DNA of 64,000 nucleotides from Burkholderiales bacterium (lineage in GTDB: Bacteria > Pseudomonadota > Gammaproteobacteria > Burkholderiales > SG8-41): positions 22,703 through 86,702 of the forward strand of contig JAUXMZ010000003.1 of the NCBI GenBank assembly GCA_030683105.1, read 5' to 3'. The position numbers were made by a program, and so were the translations under genes. Below the pieces are notes generated by a model, which ran no database searches, had not been told where the DNA came from, and was given only the letters and a program-made list of their open reading frames with translations. Below are positions 50,671 through 60,081 of this stretch, piece after piece. Each line of letters starts with the position of its first letter. Position 1 is the first letter of the stretch.

Positions 50671-51606
50671 TCAGCCCAGCGTCTCCCAATACTTGACGAT
50701 GCGCTGGCGCATCGCGGCATCGGGCATAGACCCGCGGCCCGCCTGCAGGTTGTCAATCATGTACTCGGGCCGGTCGGTGCCCGGGATCACCGCCGTCACC
50801 GCCGGATGCGAGAGGATGAACTTCAGGAAAAACTGCGCCCACGTCTTGGCGCCGAATTCCGCCGCGAAATCGGGCAGCGGCCGTTTGCCCGCGGTGCGGA
50901 ACAGCGAATTGCGCCCGAACGGCAGATTGACGAGCACGGCGGCGCCCGCATCCCGCGCGGCGGGGAGCAGCCGCTCCTCGGCCACGCGGTCGCCCAGCGA
51001 ATAGTTCACCTGGAAGAAATCGGGCTTTTCGCGCACCAGCACCTTGCCGATGGCCTCGTAGGCGCGCTCGTTGCTGGTGGTCATGCCCACGTAGCGGCAC
51101 AGGCCCTGCTGCTTCCATTCGCGCAGCAGGCCGAAGTCGTAGTGCTCGTCCCGGACGTTCCATGCCTGCATCAGGTCGACGCGCTGGGTCTGCAGCCGTC
51201 GCAGCGAGTTCTGCAGCGACGCGGTCGCTGCCGCCTTGTCCTGCGCAAACGAGTATTTGGTGGCGAGGAACAGCTTGTCGCGCACGCCCAGCCTGGCCAC
51301 GATGTCGCCCACCCGGTCTTCCGCGCGGCCGTAGGAATGGGCGGTGTCGATCAGACTGCCGCCGCCCGCGATCAGCGCCTGGATCACCTTGCTGCGTTCG
51401 GCAAATTTTTCCGCGTCGTTTTCGAAATCGAAGATGATGGCGGTGCCGATGCCGATGATGGGCAGCGGCTCGCCGCTGTGCGGAATCGGGCGCGTCATGA
51501 CCGGGGTGTCGGCGGCCAGCGCCTCTTTCAGCCACCAGGGCAGCGTGGCCAGCGCTGCGCCTGCGGCAAGCACCCGCCGGCGTTGGGCATTGACTGGGGT
51601 ATTCAT
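50671..51606 (-). CDS. Tat-exported aldo/keto reductase
   Basis: A 311-residue protein. The N-terminus has a twin-arginine-type signal (RRRVLAAGAAL then LPWWLKEALAAD). It is followed by an AKR barrel: GIGTAIIFDF, LIDTAHSYG with the catalytic tyrosine, FLATKYSF with the lysine, and VIPGTDRPEYMIDNL near the end. AKRs reduce carbonyls with NADPH; export implies it is folded with its cofactor before translocation. ATG 51606 with GAGGAAC upstream is the start. The 3' end abuts the RAYT-derived element. Confidence 0.88.
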   Translation of the reverse strand: MNTPVNAQRRRVLAAGAALATLPWWLKEALAADTPVMTRPIPHSGEPLPIIGIGTAIIFDFENDAEKFAERSKVIQALIAGGGSLIDTAHSYGRAEDRVGDIVARLGVRDKLFLATKYSFAQDKAAATASLQNSLRRLQTQRVDLMQAWNVRDEHYDFGLLREWKQQGLCRYVGMTTSNERAYEAIGKVLVREKPDFFQVNYSLGDRVAEERLLPAARDAGAAVLVNLPFGRNSLFRTAGKRPLPDFAAEFGAKTWAQFFLKFILSHPAVTAVIPGTDRPEYMIDNLQAGRGSMPDAAMRQRIVKYWETLG

Positions 51607-52410
51607 GTCAGTTCCTCGTGATCGGCTTGTCAGGATACCAAATATTCGCACCGCATAGGGTCACCGCATAGGGTCAGACTCCCAAGCCCATAGACAGTGT
51701 ACGCTGCCAGCGAGTCTGAGCCCTTACTGATGTTGGTGATTGGTGATTGGTGATTCGCACCCTCCGGGTATTTGCTTTGCGGCATGATTGGTGATTGGTG
51801 ATTGGTGATTAGTAAATCGTGATTCGTACCCGTAGAGCGCTACCGTCAAGCGTACCCGTCAAGCGGGTATTGTGAAGAAGGTATTAAAAAGAAGGTATTG
51901 AAAAGAATGCCTCGTGGCTCGTAATAAACCAAGAGCCTGCTTTAACGCGTAATTTACTGCGGCCACCTCCCCCCTAGATGCTACGTTCATTCCTTGGACC
52001 CATGTGCGCCGCTGAGCAACACCTAACTGCCGTGACTCGTGACTCGTGATTGGTAAAAGCCAAAAAAAACCCCTGTAAGTCGGCTGGTCGAGCAGCGCAG
52101 GGTCACACCCAGTGGGTGCGGCGTACCTGGGCGGCCATCTCTTTGGTTACTTTCTCTTGGCCGAGCAAGAAAACGGAGTGAAGCGAAGTTTCGGTGAAGA
52201 CTAACCTTCAGACAACACGCAAAGCTTGTTGCGGTGGAGACTGACCTTCAGGTCATGTCGGAGCCAATATGTCGGAGCCAAAAAGTGATCAGCTGCCGGG
52301 CTGCCCACGGCGATTAGGCCCATGCTGAGATATACCGTAAACCCCCGCCCTCGATTGCGGATCCAGAGTCAGCCCGTTAAGATTCCGCATCGCCCGCCTG
52401 AGCCGAGCCC
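51607..52410. repeat. 804-bp gap of dispersed repeats
   Basis: No gene is supported. GGGTCAGACTC...GAGTCTGAGCCC (51659-51715) is a ~57-bp inverted-repeat segment, also present in diverged form at 62843-62893. TTGGTGA heptamers and GCACCCTCCGGGTATTTGCT lie at 51725-51820, and the GACGGGTAC/AAGCATTC composite in reverse orientation at 51825-51905. Family C parts (51990-52312) include TTCGGTGAAGACTAACCTTC and CCGGGCTGCCCACGGCG. Confidence 0.75.
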
Positions 52411-53616
52411 ATGATGATCACTTTCTCGCCCCGCCTGTCCAAAATCAAGATGTCGCCCAGCACGCTGGCCGCGCAGAAGGTGCGCGAGTTGCGGGCCGCG
52501 GGTCACGACATCATCGGGCTGACCATCGGCGAGCCTGATTTCAATACCCCCGACCATGTCAAACAGGCGGTGGTCGACGCCATGCAGCGCAACGAGACGC
52601 GCTACCCGCCGATCGACGGCATTCTGCCTCTGAAGGAAGCGGTGCGCGGCAAGTTCAGGCGCGACAACGGCCTCGAGTTTGCCCTCGATGAGGTTATGGT
52701 CGGCACCGGCAGCAAGCAGATCCTGTTCAATACGTTGCAGGCCACCGTCGCCGCGGGCGACGAGGTGATCATTCCGGCGCCCTACTGGATTTCCTACCTC
52801 GACATGACGCTGGTCGCGGACGGCACGCCGGTCGTCGTCGATTGCGGCATCGAGCATGGTTTCAAGCTCACGCCCGGCCAGCTCGATGCAGCGATCGGGC
52901 CGCGCACCAAATGGCTGCTGCTGAATTCACCCGGAAATCCGAGCGGCGCCGTCTACAGCCGCGACGAGCTGCTGGCGCTGGCGGAAGTGCTGCGGCGTCA
53001 TCCGCAGGTGTGGGTGCTGTCCGACGACATCTACGAGCATCTGCGTTTTGACGGCGTCGAGTTCTGCACGATGGCGCAGGTCGCGCCGGATCTCGCGGCG
53101 CGCACGCTGACGGTGAACGGGGTGTCGAAAGCCTATGCGATGACCGGCTTTCGTCTCGGTTTTGCCGCGGGGCCGCGGGAGCTGATCCGCGCGATGGCCA
53201 AATTGCAGTCGCAAAGCACGGCGGGGGTCAATTCGCTGAGCCAGTGGGCCGCCGTCGCTGCGCTCAACGGTCCGCAAGAATTGCTCGCGGAGCGGGCGGC
53301 GGCGTACCAGGAACGGCGCGACCGCATGCTCGAGATCCTGCGTGACGTGCCGGGGCTCGTGTGCGACCGTCCGCAGGGCGCGTTCTACCTGTTTCCGCGC
53401 TGCGAGGGTTTGCTGGGCCGCAAAACGCCCGGCGGCCAGGTGCTCGAAAAAGAGCAGGATGTCGTGCTCTACCTCCTGGAGCAGGCCAAAGTCGCCGTGG
53501 TGCTGGGCGAGGCCTACGGCTTGAGTCCGCACTTTCGGATTTCCATTGCGAATTCGCTGGATAACGTGGTCGAGGGCGGGCGGCGCATTGCGCGGGCGGT
53601 TGCAGCGCTGCGTTAG
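52411..53616 (+). CDS. Class I/II pyridoxal-phosphate aminotransferase (aspartate aminotransferase-like)
   Basis: A 401-residue fold-type I aminotransferase. GEPDFNTPDHV is the N-terminal substrate arm, and NSPGNPSGAVYS carries the Asn that contacts PLP. DDIYEHLRFDG provides Asp/Tyr, NGVSKAYAMTGFRLG holds the Schiff-base Lys240, and the C-terminal FRISIANS carries the carboxylate-binding arginine. This is the AspC/AatA-like subgroup Igamma; substrate preference is not certain. Two adjacent ATGs (52411, 52414) are possible starts. It stands alone between repeat gaps. Confidence 0.9.
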   Translation: MMITFSPRLSKIKMSPSTLAAQKVRELRAAGHDIIGLTIGEPDFNTPDHVKQAVVDAMQRNETRYPPIDGILPLKEAVRGKFRRDNGLEFALDEVMVGTGSKQILFNTLQATVAAGDEVIIPAPYWISYLDMTLVADGTPVVVDCGIEHGFKLTPGQLDAAIGPRTKWLLLNSPGNPSGAVYSRDELLALAEVLRRHPQVWVLSDDIYEHLRFDGVEFCTMAQVAPDLAARTLTVNGVSKAYAMTGFRLGFAAGPRELIRAMAKLQSQSTAGVNSLSQWAAVAALNGPQELLAERAAAYQERRDRMLEILRDVPGLVCDRPQGAFYLFPRCEGLLGRKTPGGQVLEKEQDVVLYLLEQAKVAVVLGEAYGLSPHFRISIANSLDNVVEGGRRIARAVAALR

Positions 53617-53702
53617 GCGGCGGAAGGATGAGGGGTGAGGAGTGAAGGGTGAAGGGTGAAGGGTGAACGTCAAGGCTGTCCCCTAAAACAAGGAGAAGCG
53701 CC
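53617..53702. repeat. GGGTGAA heptamer array
   Basis: GGGTGAGGAGTGAAGGGTGA then AGGGTGAAGGGTGAA (53634-53668) is a clean 7-bp tandem array. It ends about 35 bases before the Bug-6 ATG. Confidence 0.85.
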
Positions 53703-54668
53703 ATGAAGCATTTGCTCCGGCTGCTCGTAGCGGGTGTCCTGTCGGTCGTGTTCACCGGCGCGGCGCACGCCTATCCCACGAAGCCAATGCGGCTGGTGGT
53801 CGGGTTTTCGCCCGGAGGTTCCACCGATGTCACCGCACGCATACTGGCGGAGCGCATGAGTGTTGCCATGGGGCAGCAGATCATCGTGGACAACCGGGCA
53901 GGCGCGGGGGGCAACATCGGCGCGGACCTGGTCGCGAAATCCAACCCGGACGGCTACACCATCCTGATGGCGACCACCGGCGTGATGGCGTTCAACCACT
54001 ATCTTTATTCAAAAATCCCGTACAACGCCGAGCGGGATTTTGCGCCGGTCACGCAGATCGGCGCGCTGCCGCTGATCCTGGTGGTGCCTGCGTCGCTGCC
54101 TGCGAAATCCGTGAAGGAGCTTGTCGGCCTCGCAAAATCCCAGCCCGGCAAATATTCGTTCGGCAGCTCCGGCATCGGCGGGACCACGCACGTGACGGGA
54201 GAACTGTTCAAGGCGCTGGCGAAAATAGACATCGTGCACGTGCCGTACAAAGGCAGCGGGCAGATGATGGGGGATCTCATGAGCGGGCAGGTGCAGATCG
54301 CGTTCGACCAGATCGCCTCGTCCATCGCGCATGTGAAATCGGGCCGGCTGCGCGCGCTGGGCATCACCACGGCCAAACGTTCCTCGCTGCTGCCGGACAT
54401 GCCCACGATCGCCGAGGCCGGCGTGCCCGGCTACGAGGCAATATCCTGGAACGGATTCGCCGTGCCCTCGGGCACCCCCAAGGCCGTCATCAGTCGCCTG
54501 CAGCAGGAAACGCAGAAGGCGGTGGCCATGCCGGAGATACAGGAGAAACTGTTCGGATTGGGCATCGAAGCGATTGCGGGCACCCCGGAACAGTTCGCGG
54601 CCCTGATCAAGTCGGAGCGCGCGAAGTGGGTGCCTTTGCTGAAGAAGATCGGGGTCGAGCCGCAGTAA
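53703..54668 (+). CDS. Bug/TctC-family periplasmic solute-binding protein (Bug-6)
   Basis: A 321-residue receptor: signal peptide 1-23 (ending GAAHA), mature start YPTKPMRLVVGFSPGGSTDV. The classical PGGSTD pocket loop is followed by VDNRAGAGGNIGADL, DGYTILM, DFAPVTQIG and HVPYKGSGQ. All landmarks are intact, making it the most canonical of the six. ACAAGGAGAAGCGCC before the ATG is a strong ribosome site. It is a single gene. Confidence 0.93.
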   Translation: MKHLLRLLVAGVLSVVFTGAAHAYPTKPMRLVVGFSPGGSTDVTARILAERMSVAMGQQIIVDNRAGAGGNIGADLVAKSNPDGYTILMATTGVMAFNHYLYSKIPYNAERDFAPVTQIGALPLILVVPASLPAKSVKELVGLAKSQPGKYSFGSSGIGGTTHVTGELFKALAKIDIVHVPYKGSGQMMGDLMSGQVQIAFDQIASSIAHVKSGRLRALGITTAKRSSLLPDMPTIAEAGVPGYEAISWNGFAVPSGTPKAVISRLQQETQKAVAMPEIQEKLFGLGIEAIAGTPEQFAALIKSERAKWVPLLKKIGVEPQ

Positions 54669-54781
54669 ATTCTCGGTTCAAGGTTCCAAGATCAAGGTTC
54701 CGGGTTCAAGGTTCAATGTTCAATGTTCCACCAATCACCAATAACCAATCACTAATCACTGTTCTTAAGCCACGAGAGAGA
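54669..54781. repeat. GGTTCAA/GGTTCCA and AATCACC heptamer arrays
   Basis: AAGGTTCCAAGATCAAGGTT, GTTCAATGTTCAATGTTCC and ACCAATCACCAATAACCAAT run consecutively, all at 7-bp spacing. The open frame of the next gene extends backwards into this array, but translation from there is unlikely. Confidence 0.85.
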
Positions 54782-55879
54782 ATGATGCAGGTACGAAGCC
54801 TTATTCTTAAAATGAAAGTATCCGGCTTTCTCGCCGTGTTGGCGCTGCTCGCGTTTCAACCCGCAGCGGGGCAGGGCGTGCCTAAACTGCCATGCGCCGA
54901 CGCAGACAAGGCATGTGCGCTTCGTGCGACGAAGCGGCATGCCGTGGGCAAGATCGCCGCGTGGCAGGCAGCCTTGTCTGTACCGGCAGGTGAACGCATT
55001 GGTCCGGCTTCGCCTCAGCTCGTTGAATATATCAATCTGGACAATATCCTGAACGGGTACCCTGAAAGGCCGCGTGCCGCCACGCTTGATGCCGGCCTGC
55101 TCGCGGACGTCAAAGGCGCCATTGCCGACTTGCCCCCGGAGATTTGGAACCTGTTTAGCGAGCGCCTCGTCGGCTTGTATTTTGTCGAGGGCCTGGGCGG
55201 AACAGGGTACACCGACTATGTCTTTGACTCGAGTTCCAAGCCTGTCGCCGCCTTTGTCGTGTTTGACGCCGCCATACTCGCCCGGCAAAGCGCGAACGGC
55301 TGGGCGACGTGGAAAGAAAACACGCCGTTCAAGTCCGCTGCCGGGTATAAGCTCGATGCACGCATCGCAGCGGATAACGCCGACAACCGCAAAAACGCCA
55401 TCCAATACATCCTGTTGCACGAACTCGGCCACGTGCTCTCGGTCGGGGCCGACATCCACCCGCCGTGGAATATCAGTCCCAGGGATGTAGTGCGGGGCGC
55501 GAAATATCCATTCTTTGAGCTCTCATGGACAATCGATCGGAAGGCGGACCAGTACCGCAGCCTGTTCGATGCGACCTTTCCCCAGCGCGCGAACACGGTC
55601 TATTACTTTGGCGCGAAACTGTCCGCAGCAGATATGGTGCCTGCATACGTTCGCCTGGGAAACACCAATTTTCCTTCCCTCTACGCGGCAACCAGGCCGG
55701 GTGATGATTTTGCCGAAAGTTTTGCCAGCTACGTGCATGTGGTGCTGATGCGCCGGCCCTGGCAGATCACGATCTCCCGCGACGGCGAGGTTGGATATGT
55801 CTTCCAGGCGTGCTGGGGCGAAGTGCGCTGCGCGAAAAAGCAAAAAATTCTGGAGCAGCTTTTGAAGCGGGCCTCATAA
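54782..55879 (+). CDS. Secreted HExxH-type putative zinc metalloprotease
   Basis: A 365-residue protein with an N-terminal signal peptide (KMKVSGFLAVLALLAFQPAA) and the zinc motif HELGH at 213-217, followed by a downstream acidic residue in DDFAESFASYVH that could be the third ligand. Two cysteine pairs (LPCADADKAC; ACWGEVRC near the C-terminus) may form disulfides in the periplasm. I recognise no named family; the DFAESFASYVH segment resembles gluzincin peptidases with an ExxxY-type helix. ATGs at 54782 and 54785 are both possible starts. Confidence 0.65.
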   Translation: MMQVRSLILKMKVSGFLAVLALLAFQPAAGQGVPKLPCADADKACALRATKRHAVGKIAAWQAALSVPAGERIGPASPQLVEYINLDNILNGYPERPRAATLDAGLLADVKGAIADLPPEIWNLFSERLVGLYFVEGLGGTGYTDYVFDSSSKPVAAFVVFDAAILARQSANGWATWKENTPFKSAAGYKLDARIAADNADNRKNAIQYILLHELGHVLSVGADIHPPWNISPRDVVRGAKYPFFELSWTIDRKADQYRSLFDATFPQRANTVYYFGAKLSAADMVPAYVRLGNTNFPSLYAATRPGDDFAESFASYVHVVLMRRPWQITISRDGEVGYVFQACWGEVRCAKKQKILEQLLKRAS

Positions 55880-56183
55880 GTTCCAAGTTCCAAGTTCCAA
55901 GTTCCAAGTTCAAGGTTCAAGGTTCAAGGTTCCACCAATCACCAATCATGCCGCAAAGCAAATACCCGGAGGGTACCAATCACTGTTCTTAAGCCACGGC
56001 TCGTCGCCGACAGGCATAACTCTAAAAATGTATCGTGTGGGCTTCGGAAAAATAACTCGATTCTGATTGCCAAATCAATTTCTCGCGCAAACATACGAAT
56101 CCCGCTTTTATCCCGTCACCGAATGTGTACCATTTGAGTCTGAACCGACGGCACTCGCCGTCGTAATCGATAAGGAGCGCGAG
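55880..56183. repeat. AAGTTCC/AAGGTTC heptamer array and ATGCCGCAAAGC block
   Basis: TAAGTTCCAAGTTCCAAGTT through CAAGGTTCAAGGTTCC (55878-55932) is a 7-bp array of at least seven units, followed by ACCAATCACCAATC. ATGCCGCAAAGCAAATACCC (55948-55975) is another of the five dispersed copies. From ~56000 the sequence carries an in-frame upstream extension of the next gene but no clear signal until the ribosome site at 56172. Confidence 0.75.
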
Positions 56184-58982
56184 GTGATCGAAAAGGAAAG
56201 CAAGCTCAAGCCGAAATCCGCGACGGGCAAGCCGGCCGATAGCGCCGCCAGTACGCTCGACGTGCTGCACTTCGAGCGCGAGGCGCTGCGCGCCATCTTT
56301 GCGCCGAAGAGCATTGCCGTGATCGGCGCGACCGAACAAGAGGGCAGGGTCGGGCGCACCGTGCTCTGGAATCTCATCAGCAATCCATTTGGCGGCACTG
56401 TCTATCCGGTCAATAGTCGGCACAAGCAGGTGCTGGGCATCAAGGCCTATCCGGATGTCTCCAGCTTGCCCGAGACGGTCGATCTTGCCGTCATCGTCAC
56501 TCCCGCTCCGACGGTGCCGGGTGTCATCGGCGAGTGCGTCGCCGCCGGCGTAAAGGGCGCGATCATCATCTCTGCCGGATTCAAGGAGGCGGGGGAGGCC
56601 GGCGTGGAGCTGGAACGCCAGATTGCGGAGCTGGCGCGCGGAAAGATGCGCCTGATCGGTCCCAATTGCCTGGGCGTGATGCGTCCGGCAACGCACCTGA
56701 ACGCGACCTTTGCGAGCGCCATGGCGCGCCCCGGCTCCGTCGGCTTCATCAGCCAGAGCGGCGCGCTGCTCACTGCCGTGCTCGACTGGAGTTTCCGCGA
56801 AAACATCGGCTTCAGCGCCTGCGTCTCCGTCGGCTCGATGCTCGACGTCGACTGGGGCGATTTGATCGACTTTCTCGGCGACGATCCGCACACGCACAGC
56901 ATCATGATTTACATGGAATCCATAGGTGATGCGCGCTCCTTTATCTCCGCCGCGCGCGAGGTCGCCCTAACCAAGCCGATCATCGTGATCAAGGCGGGGC
57001 GCACCGAGGCCGCTGCCAAGGCCGCAGCCTCGCACACCGGCGCGCTCGCCGGCAGCGACGACGTGCTCGACGCGGTGTTCCATCGCTGTGGCGTGTCGCG
57101 CGTCAATTCCATCGCCGACTTGTTCCACATGGCCGAGGTGCTGGGGAAGCAGCCGCGTCCATCGGGTCCGCGCCTGACCATTGTCACCAACGCCGGCGGA
57201 CCGGGCGTGCTCGCCACCGACACCCTGATCGCGCTTGGCGGCGAACTGGCCGAACTGTCCACGGAGACGATGGACGCGCTCAATAAAGTGCTGCCGCCGC
57301 ACTGGAGCCATGGCAACCCGATCGACATCCTCGGCGACGCCGGTCCGGAGCGTTATGCGCAGGCGCTCGAGATCGCAGCGAAGGATCCGAACAGCGACGG
57401 GCTGCTGGTGGCACTCACGCCGCAGTCGATGACCGATCCGGCCGAAACGGCCAGGCGCCTGACGCCATTCGCTGCGATCCCGGGCAAGCCGGTGCTCGCC
57501 AGCTGGATGGGCGGCAAGGATATTGTTGCCGGCGAGGCGATTCTGAATCAGGCGAACATCCCGACCTTCGGCTACCCCGACACTGCAGCGCGCATTTTCA
57601 CCCTGATGTGGCGCTATGCCTATAACCTGCGCGGCCTGTACGAAACGCCGACGCTGGTGTCGCCCTCGGCGGGGGCGGCGCCGGAACGCGCGCGGGTGGC
57701 GCAACTTATCCAGGATGCGCGTGCATCCGGCCGCACCTTGCTCACCGAGTTCGAGTCGAAGCAGGTGCTGGCGGCGTATGGCATCCCGACCGTTCAAACG
57801 CGAATTGCCGTCAGCGAAGACGAGGCGGTGCAATGCGCAACCGCCATCGGCTATCCCGTGGTGCTCAAGCTGCACTCGCATACGATCACCCACAAGACCG
57901 ACGTCGGCGGCGTGCAGTTGAATCTTGCCGACGCGGAGGCGGTGCGACGCGCCTACCGTGCGATCGAATCCGCCGTGATGGCCGTGCGCGAACCGCCTGC
58001 CGGCGGCAAGCACTTTCTTGGCGTGGCGGTGCAGGCCATGGTCAAGCTGGACGGCTACGAACTGATCGTGGGCAGCAGCATCGATGCGCAATTCGGCCCG
58101 GTGCTGCTGTTCGGCGCAGGCGGGCAGCTGGTGGAAGTGTTTCGCGACCACGCGCTCGCGCTGCCGCCGCTTAACACGACGCTGGCGCGGCGCCTGGTCG
58201 AGCAAACGACAATCTACAAGGCGCTGCAGGGGGTGCGCGGTCGCGCCAGCGTCGACCTCGCCGCGCTAACGCGTCTGTTGGTGCAGTTCAGCCAGCTGGT
58301 GGTGGAGCAGCGCTGGATCAAGGAGATCGACATCAACCCGCTGCTCGCGGCGCCCGGCGAAGGGGGACTCATCGCGCTCGACGCGCGCATCGTGCTGCAC
58401 GGGCCGGACACTGCCGAAGACCAGTTGCCCAGACTCGCGATTCGCCCTTACCCGGCGCAATATGCGTCGGAATGGACGTCGAAGGCCGGCATGGCGGTCG
58501 CCATTCGTCCCATCCGCCCGGAAGACGAGCCGCTGATCGTGCAGTTCCACGGGACGCTGTCGGAGGAAAGCGTGTACATGCGCTACTTCCAATACATCCA
58601 CTACAACCAGCGCGTCGCGCACGAACGCCTGACGCGTCTGTGTTTTATCGACTATGACCGGGAGATGGCGCTGGTCGTGGATTACAAAGATCCCGTGACG
58701 GGCGAGCACGCCATTCTCGCGATAGGGCGCCTGAGCAAAGTGCGCCAGACGGCCGAGGCCGAGTTCGCCATTCTCGTCAGCGACGCTTATCATGGGCACG
58801 GCTTCGGCGGCGAGTTGTTGCGCCGCCTGGTGCAGATCGGACGCGATGAAAAGCTCGAGCGCATCGTCGCGACCATTATGTCTGCCAACGTCAACATGCA
58901 ACGCGTTTCGCGCAATGCCGGTTTCAAACTGACACGGGTTGAATCGGAGTTCCATGCGGAGCTGGACCTGACGAAACCGTGA
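56184..58982 (+). CDS. Pat-like protein: acyl-CoA synthetase (NDP-forming) fused to GNAT acetyltransferase
   Basis: A 932-residue protein from GTG 56184. CoA-binding domain ([20 protein letters not shown]), ligase-CoA domains with [20 protein letters not shown], an ATP-grasp domain ([19 protein letters not shown], then [20 protein letters not shown]), and a C-terminal GNAT domain (~780-932, [19 protein letters not shown]). The layout is that of YfiQ/Pat lysine acetyltransferases, which acetylate and inactivate acetyl-CoA synthetase and other proteins. Some members are active ligases. AAGGAG six bases before the GTG favours it over the upstream TTG 56067, which would add 39 residues. Confidence 0.85.
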   Translation: MIEKESKLKPKSATGKPADSAASTLDVLHFEREALRAIFAPKSIAVIGATEQEGRVGRTVLWNLISNPFGGTVYPVNSRHKQVLGIKAYPDVSSLPETVDLAVIVTPAPTVPGVIGECVAAGVKGAIIISAGFKEAGEAGVELERQIAELARGKMRLIGPNCLGVMRPATHLNATFASAMARPGSVGFISQSGALLTAVLDWSFRENIGFSACVSVGSMLDVDWGDLIDFLGDDPHTHSIMIYMESIGDARSFISAAREVALTKPIIVIKAGRTEAAAKAAASHTGALAGSDDVLDAVFHRCGVSRVNSIADLFHMAEVLGKQPRPSGPRLTIVTNAGGPGVLATDTLIALGGELAELSTETMDALNKVLPPHWSHGNPIDILGDAGPERYAQALEIAAKDPNSDGLLVALTPQSMTDPAETARRLTPFAAIPGKPVLASWMGGKDIVAGEAILNQANIPTFGYPDTAARIFTLMWRYAYNLRGLYETPTLVSPSAGAAPERARVAQLIQDARASGRTLLTEFESKQVLAAYGIPTVQTRIAVSEDEAVQCATAIGYPVVLKLHSHTITHKTDVGGVQLNLADAEAVRRAYRAIESAVMAVREPPAGGKHFLGVAVQAMVKLDGYELIVGSSIDAQFGPVLLFGAGGQLVEVFRDHALALPPLNTTLARRLVEQTTIYKALQGVRGRASVDLAALTRLLVQFSQLVVEQRWIKEIDINPLLAAPGEGGLIALDARIVLHGPDTAEDQLPRLAIRPYPAQYASEWTSKAGMAVAIRPIRPEDEPLIVQFHGTLSEESVYMRYFQYIHYNQRVAHERLTRLCFIDYDREMALVVDYKDPVTGEHAILAIGRLSKVRQTAEAEFAILVSDAYHGHGFGGELLRRLVQIGRDEKLERIVATIMSANVNMQRVSRNAGFKLTRVESEFHAELDLTKP

Positions 58983-59138
58983 TCTTATTTGGTGATTGGT
59001 GATTGGTGATTGGTGATTGGCACCCTCCGGGTATTTGCTTTGCGGCATGATTGGTGATTGGTGATTCGTGGTTCGTGAATGCGTAAGCGGTAAGCAGTAA
59101 GCTGTGAGCGGGAAGGGTCAAGGTTCAATGTTCAAAAT
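58983..59138. repeat. TTGGTGA array with GCACCCTCCGGG block and GGTAAGC units
   Basis: GGTGATTGGTGATTGGTGAT (58991-59014) is a perfect 7-bp array. It is interrupted by GGCACCCTCCGGGTATTTGC then TTTGCGGCATGATTGG (59018-59055). TAAGCGGTAAGCAGTAAGCT and GTTCAATGTTCAAA follow. Confidence 0.85.
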
Positions 59139-59166
59139 AAAAGGGGCAAGCGTGGCCCCTTTTTCT
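59139..59166. terminator. Bidirectional terminator
   Basis: AAAAGGGGC pairs with GCCCCTTTT over a seven-base loop, with an A-rich left and T-rich right flank. It can serve both the Pat-like gene and the convergent gene ending at 59186. Confidence 0.8.
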
Positions 59167-59185
59167 TTCCCTTTGGTCTGCTGCT

Positions 59186-59827
59186 TTAGTCCACCTCGGG
59201 CGGAAATGCCTCGGTGACTTTGTACACCACGTCGTGCTCGCGCACATGGTCCTTGACCTTCAGGCCGAACGACCGCCTGCGGCCGACTTCGGTTACGGAC
59301 TCGTGCTCGATCTCCAGGGAGTCGACCCGCTGGCGAAAGTCAGTGGTGTGGCCGAGCAAGCGGATCGTGTCGCCGACCTCCAGGCTGCCGATGTCCAGTT
59401 GCACGACGGCGACAGAAAGATGGTTGTAGTAGTGCGTGACGACGCCGATGGGATCTTCGCCCGGCAGCGGACTATGCTGCGGAATCGCGGCGGGGACGGA
59501 CCTGGACGCCGGGATAACCCGGGGCGCGACGGCCACCGCGGACAATATGGCGACGGGCCGCCGCTGCGGCGCCGCCCGCGTTGCGGCGGGTTCACTTACC
59601 ACGGCCTTCTTCACTACAGGTTTCTTCGCAACGGGCAGCTTCTCGGCGGGCTTTTTCGCCGCAGACTTCTTTACCGCGGATTTCTTAGCCGCAGCCTTCT
59701 TGGCCGGTGGCTTCTTCACCGCGGGCTTCTTCCTGGGCGGCGCGGCTTTCCTGGTGCTTGCCGGCTTCTTGCCCGGCGCCTTTTTCTTGGATTTGGACTT
59801 GGACTTCGCTTTCTTTGCGGCAGCCAT
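59186..59827 (-). CDS. Histone H1-like tail fused to an elongation-factor-like beta-barrel domain
   Basis: A 213-residue protein. Residues 1-75 are a Lys/Ala/Pro tail with KKPA/KKSA repeats, like bacterial histone H1-type proteins that bind nucleic acid. Residues ~125-213 (DPIGVVTHYYNHLSVAVVQL, then GSLEVGDTIRLLGHTTDFRQ and VDSLEIEHE) match the small beta-barrel of translation-factor domain II, as in EF-Tu or the U32-peptidase C-terminal barrel. The middle is disordered. The combination suggests an RNA- or ribosome-associated protein; that is inference. Its codons are GC-rich and regular, and AGGAGGA precedes the start on the minus strand. Confidence 0.78.
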   Translation of the reverse strand: MAAAKKAKSKSKSKKKAPGKKPASTRKAAPPRKKPAVKKPPAKKAAAKKSAVKKSAAKKPAEKLPVAKKPVVKKAVVSEPAATRAAPQRRPVAILSAVAVAPRVIPASRSVPAAIPQHSPLPGEDPIGVVTHYYNHLSVAVVQLDIGSLEVGDTIRLLGHTTDFRQRVDSLEIEHESVTEVGRRRSFGLKVKDHVREHDVVYKVTEAFPPEVD

Positions 59828-60081
59828 GATTCCTCCTCAGGTTTCAGGTAGCGTCATCGCTATCGTAGTCGCGCCGGCGATTAAGATCAACCCGTGCCGT
59901 AAAAACCGGTCAGTGACCAGTGAGCAGTATGTGATGTGCAGAGAGAGTGGCGAAACTGTGCAATCTTTCACGGTATAGCAGTTTCCCCGCACTCATTCCT
60001 CTGTTATTCTCTAGTTGTAATTCACCGCTGTCCTCTGAAGTCCTGAAATAAAATTTTGCGTTAACCTTAACTGGAAATGAA
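59828..60081. other. Divergent intergenic region
   Basis: About 250 bp between the H1-like and hemerythrin genes. It is moderately AT-rich to the right. CAGTGACCAGTGAGCAGTATG (59911) has a degenerate 7-bp spacing. No operator or RNA gene was recognised. Confidence 0.4.

Noticed and set aside
54626..54781. N-terminal extension of the metalloprotease-like protein
   Set aside because: Overlaps the end of Bug-6 and is translated heptamer repeat; the signal peptide starts at ~54782.
56967..58205. Antisense frame of ~410 codons over the Pat-like gene
   Set aside because: Shadow; no recognisable motif.
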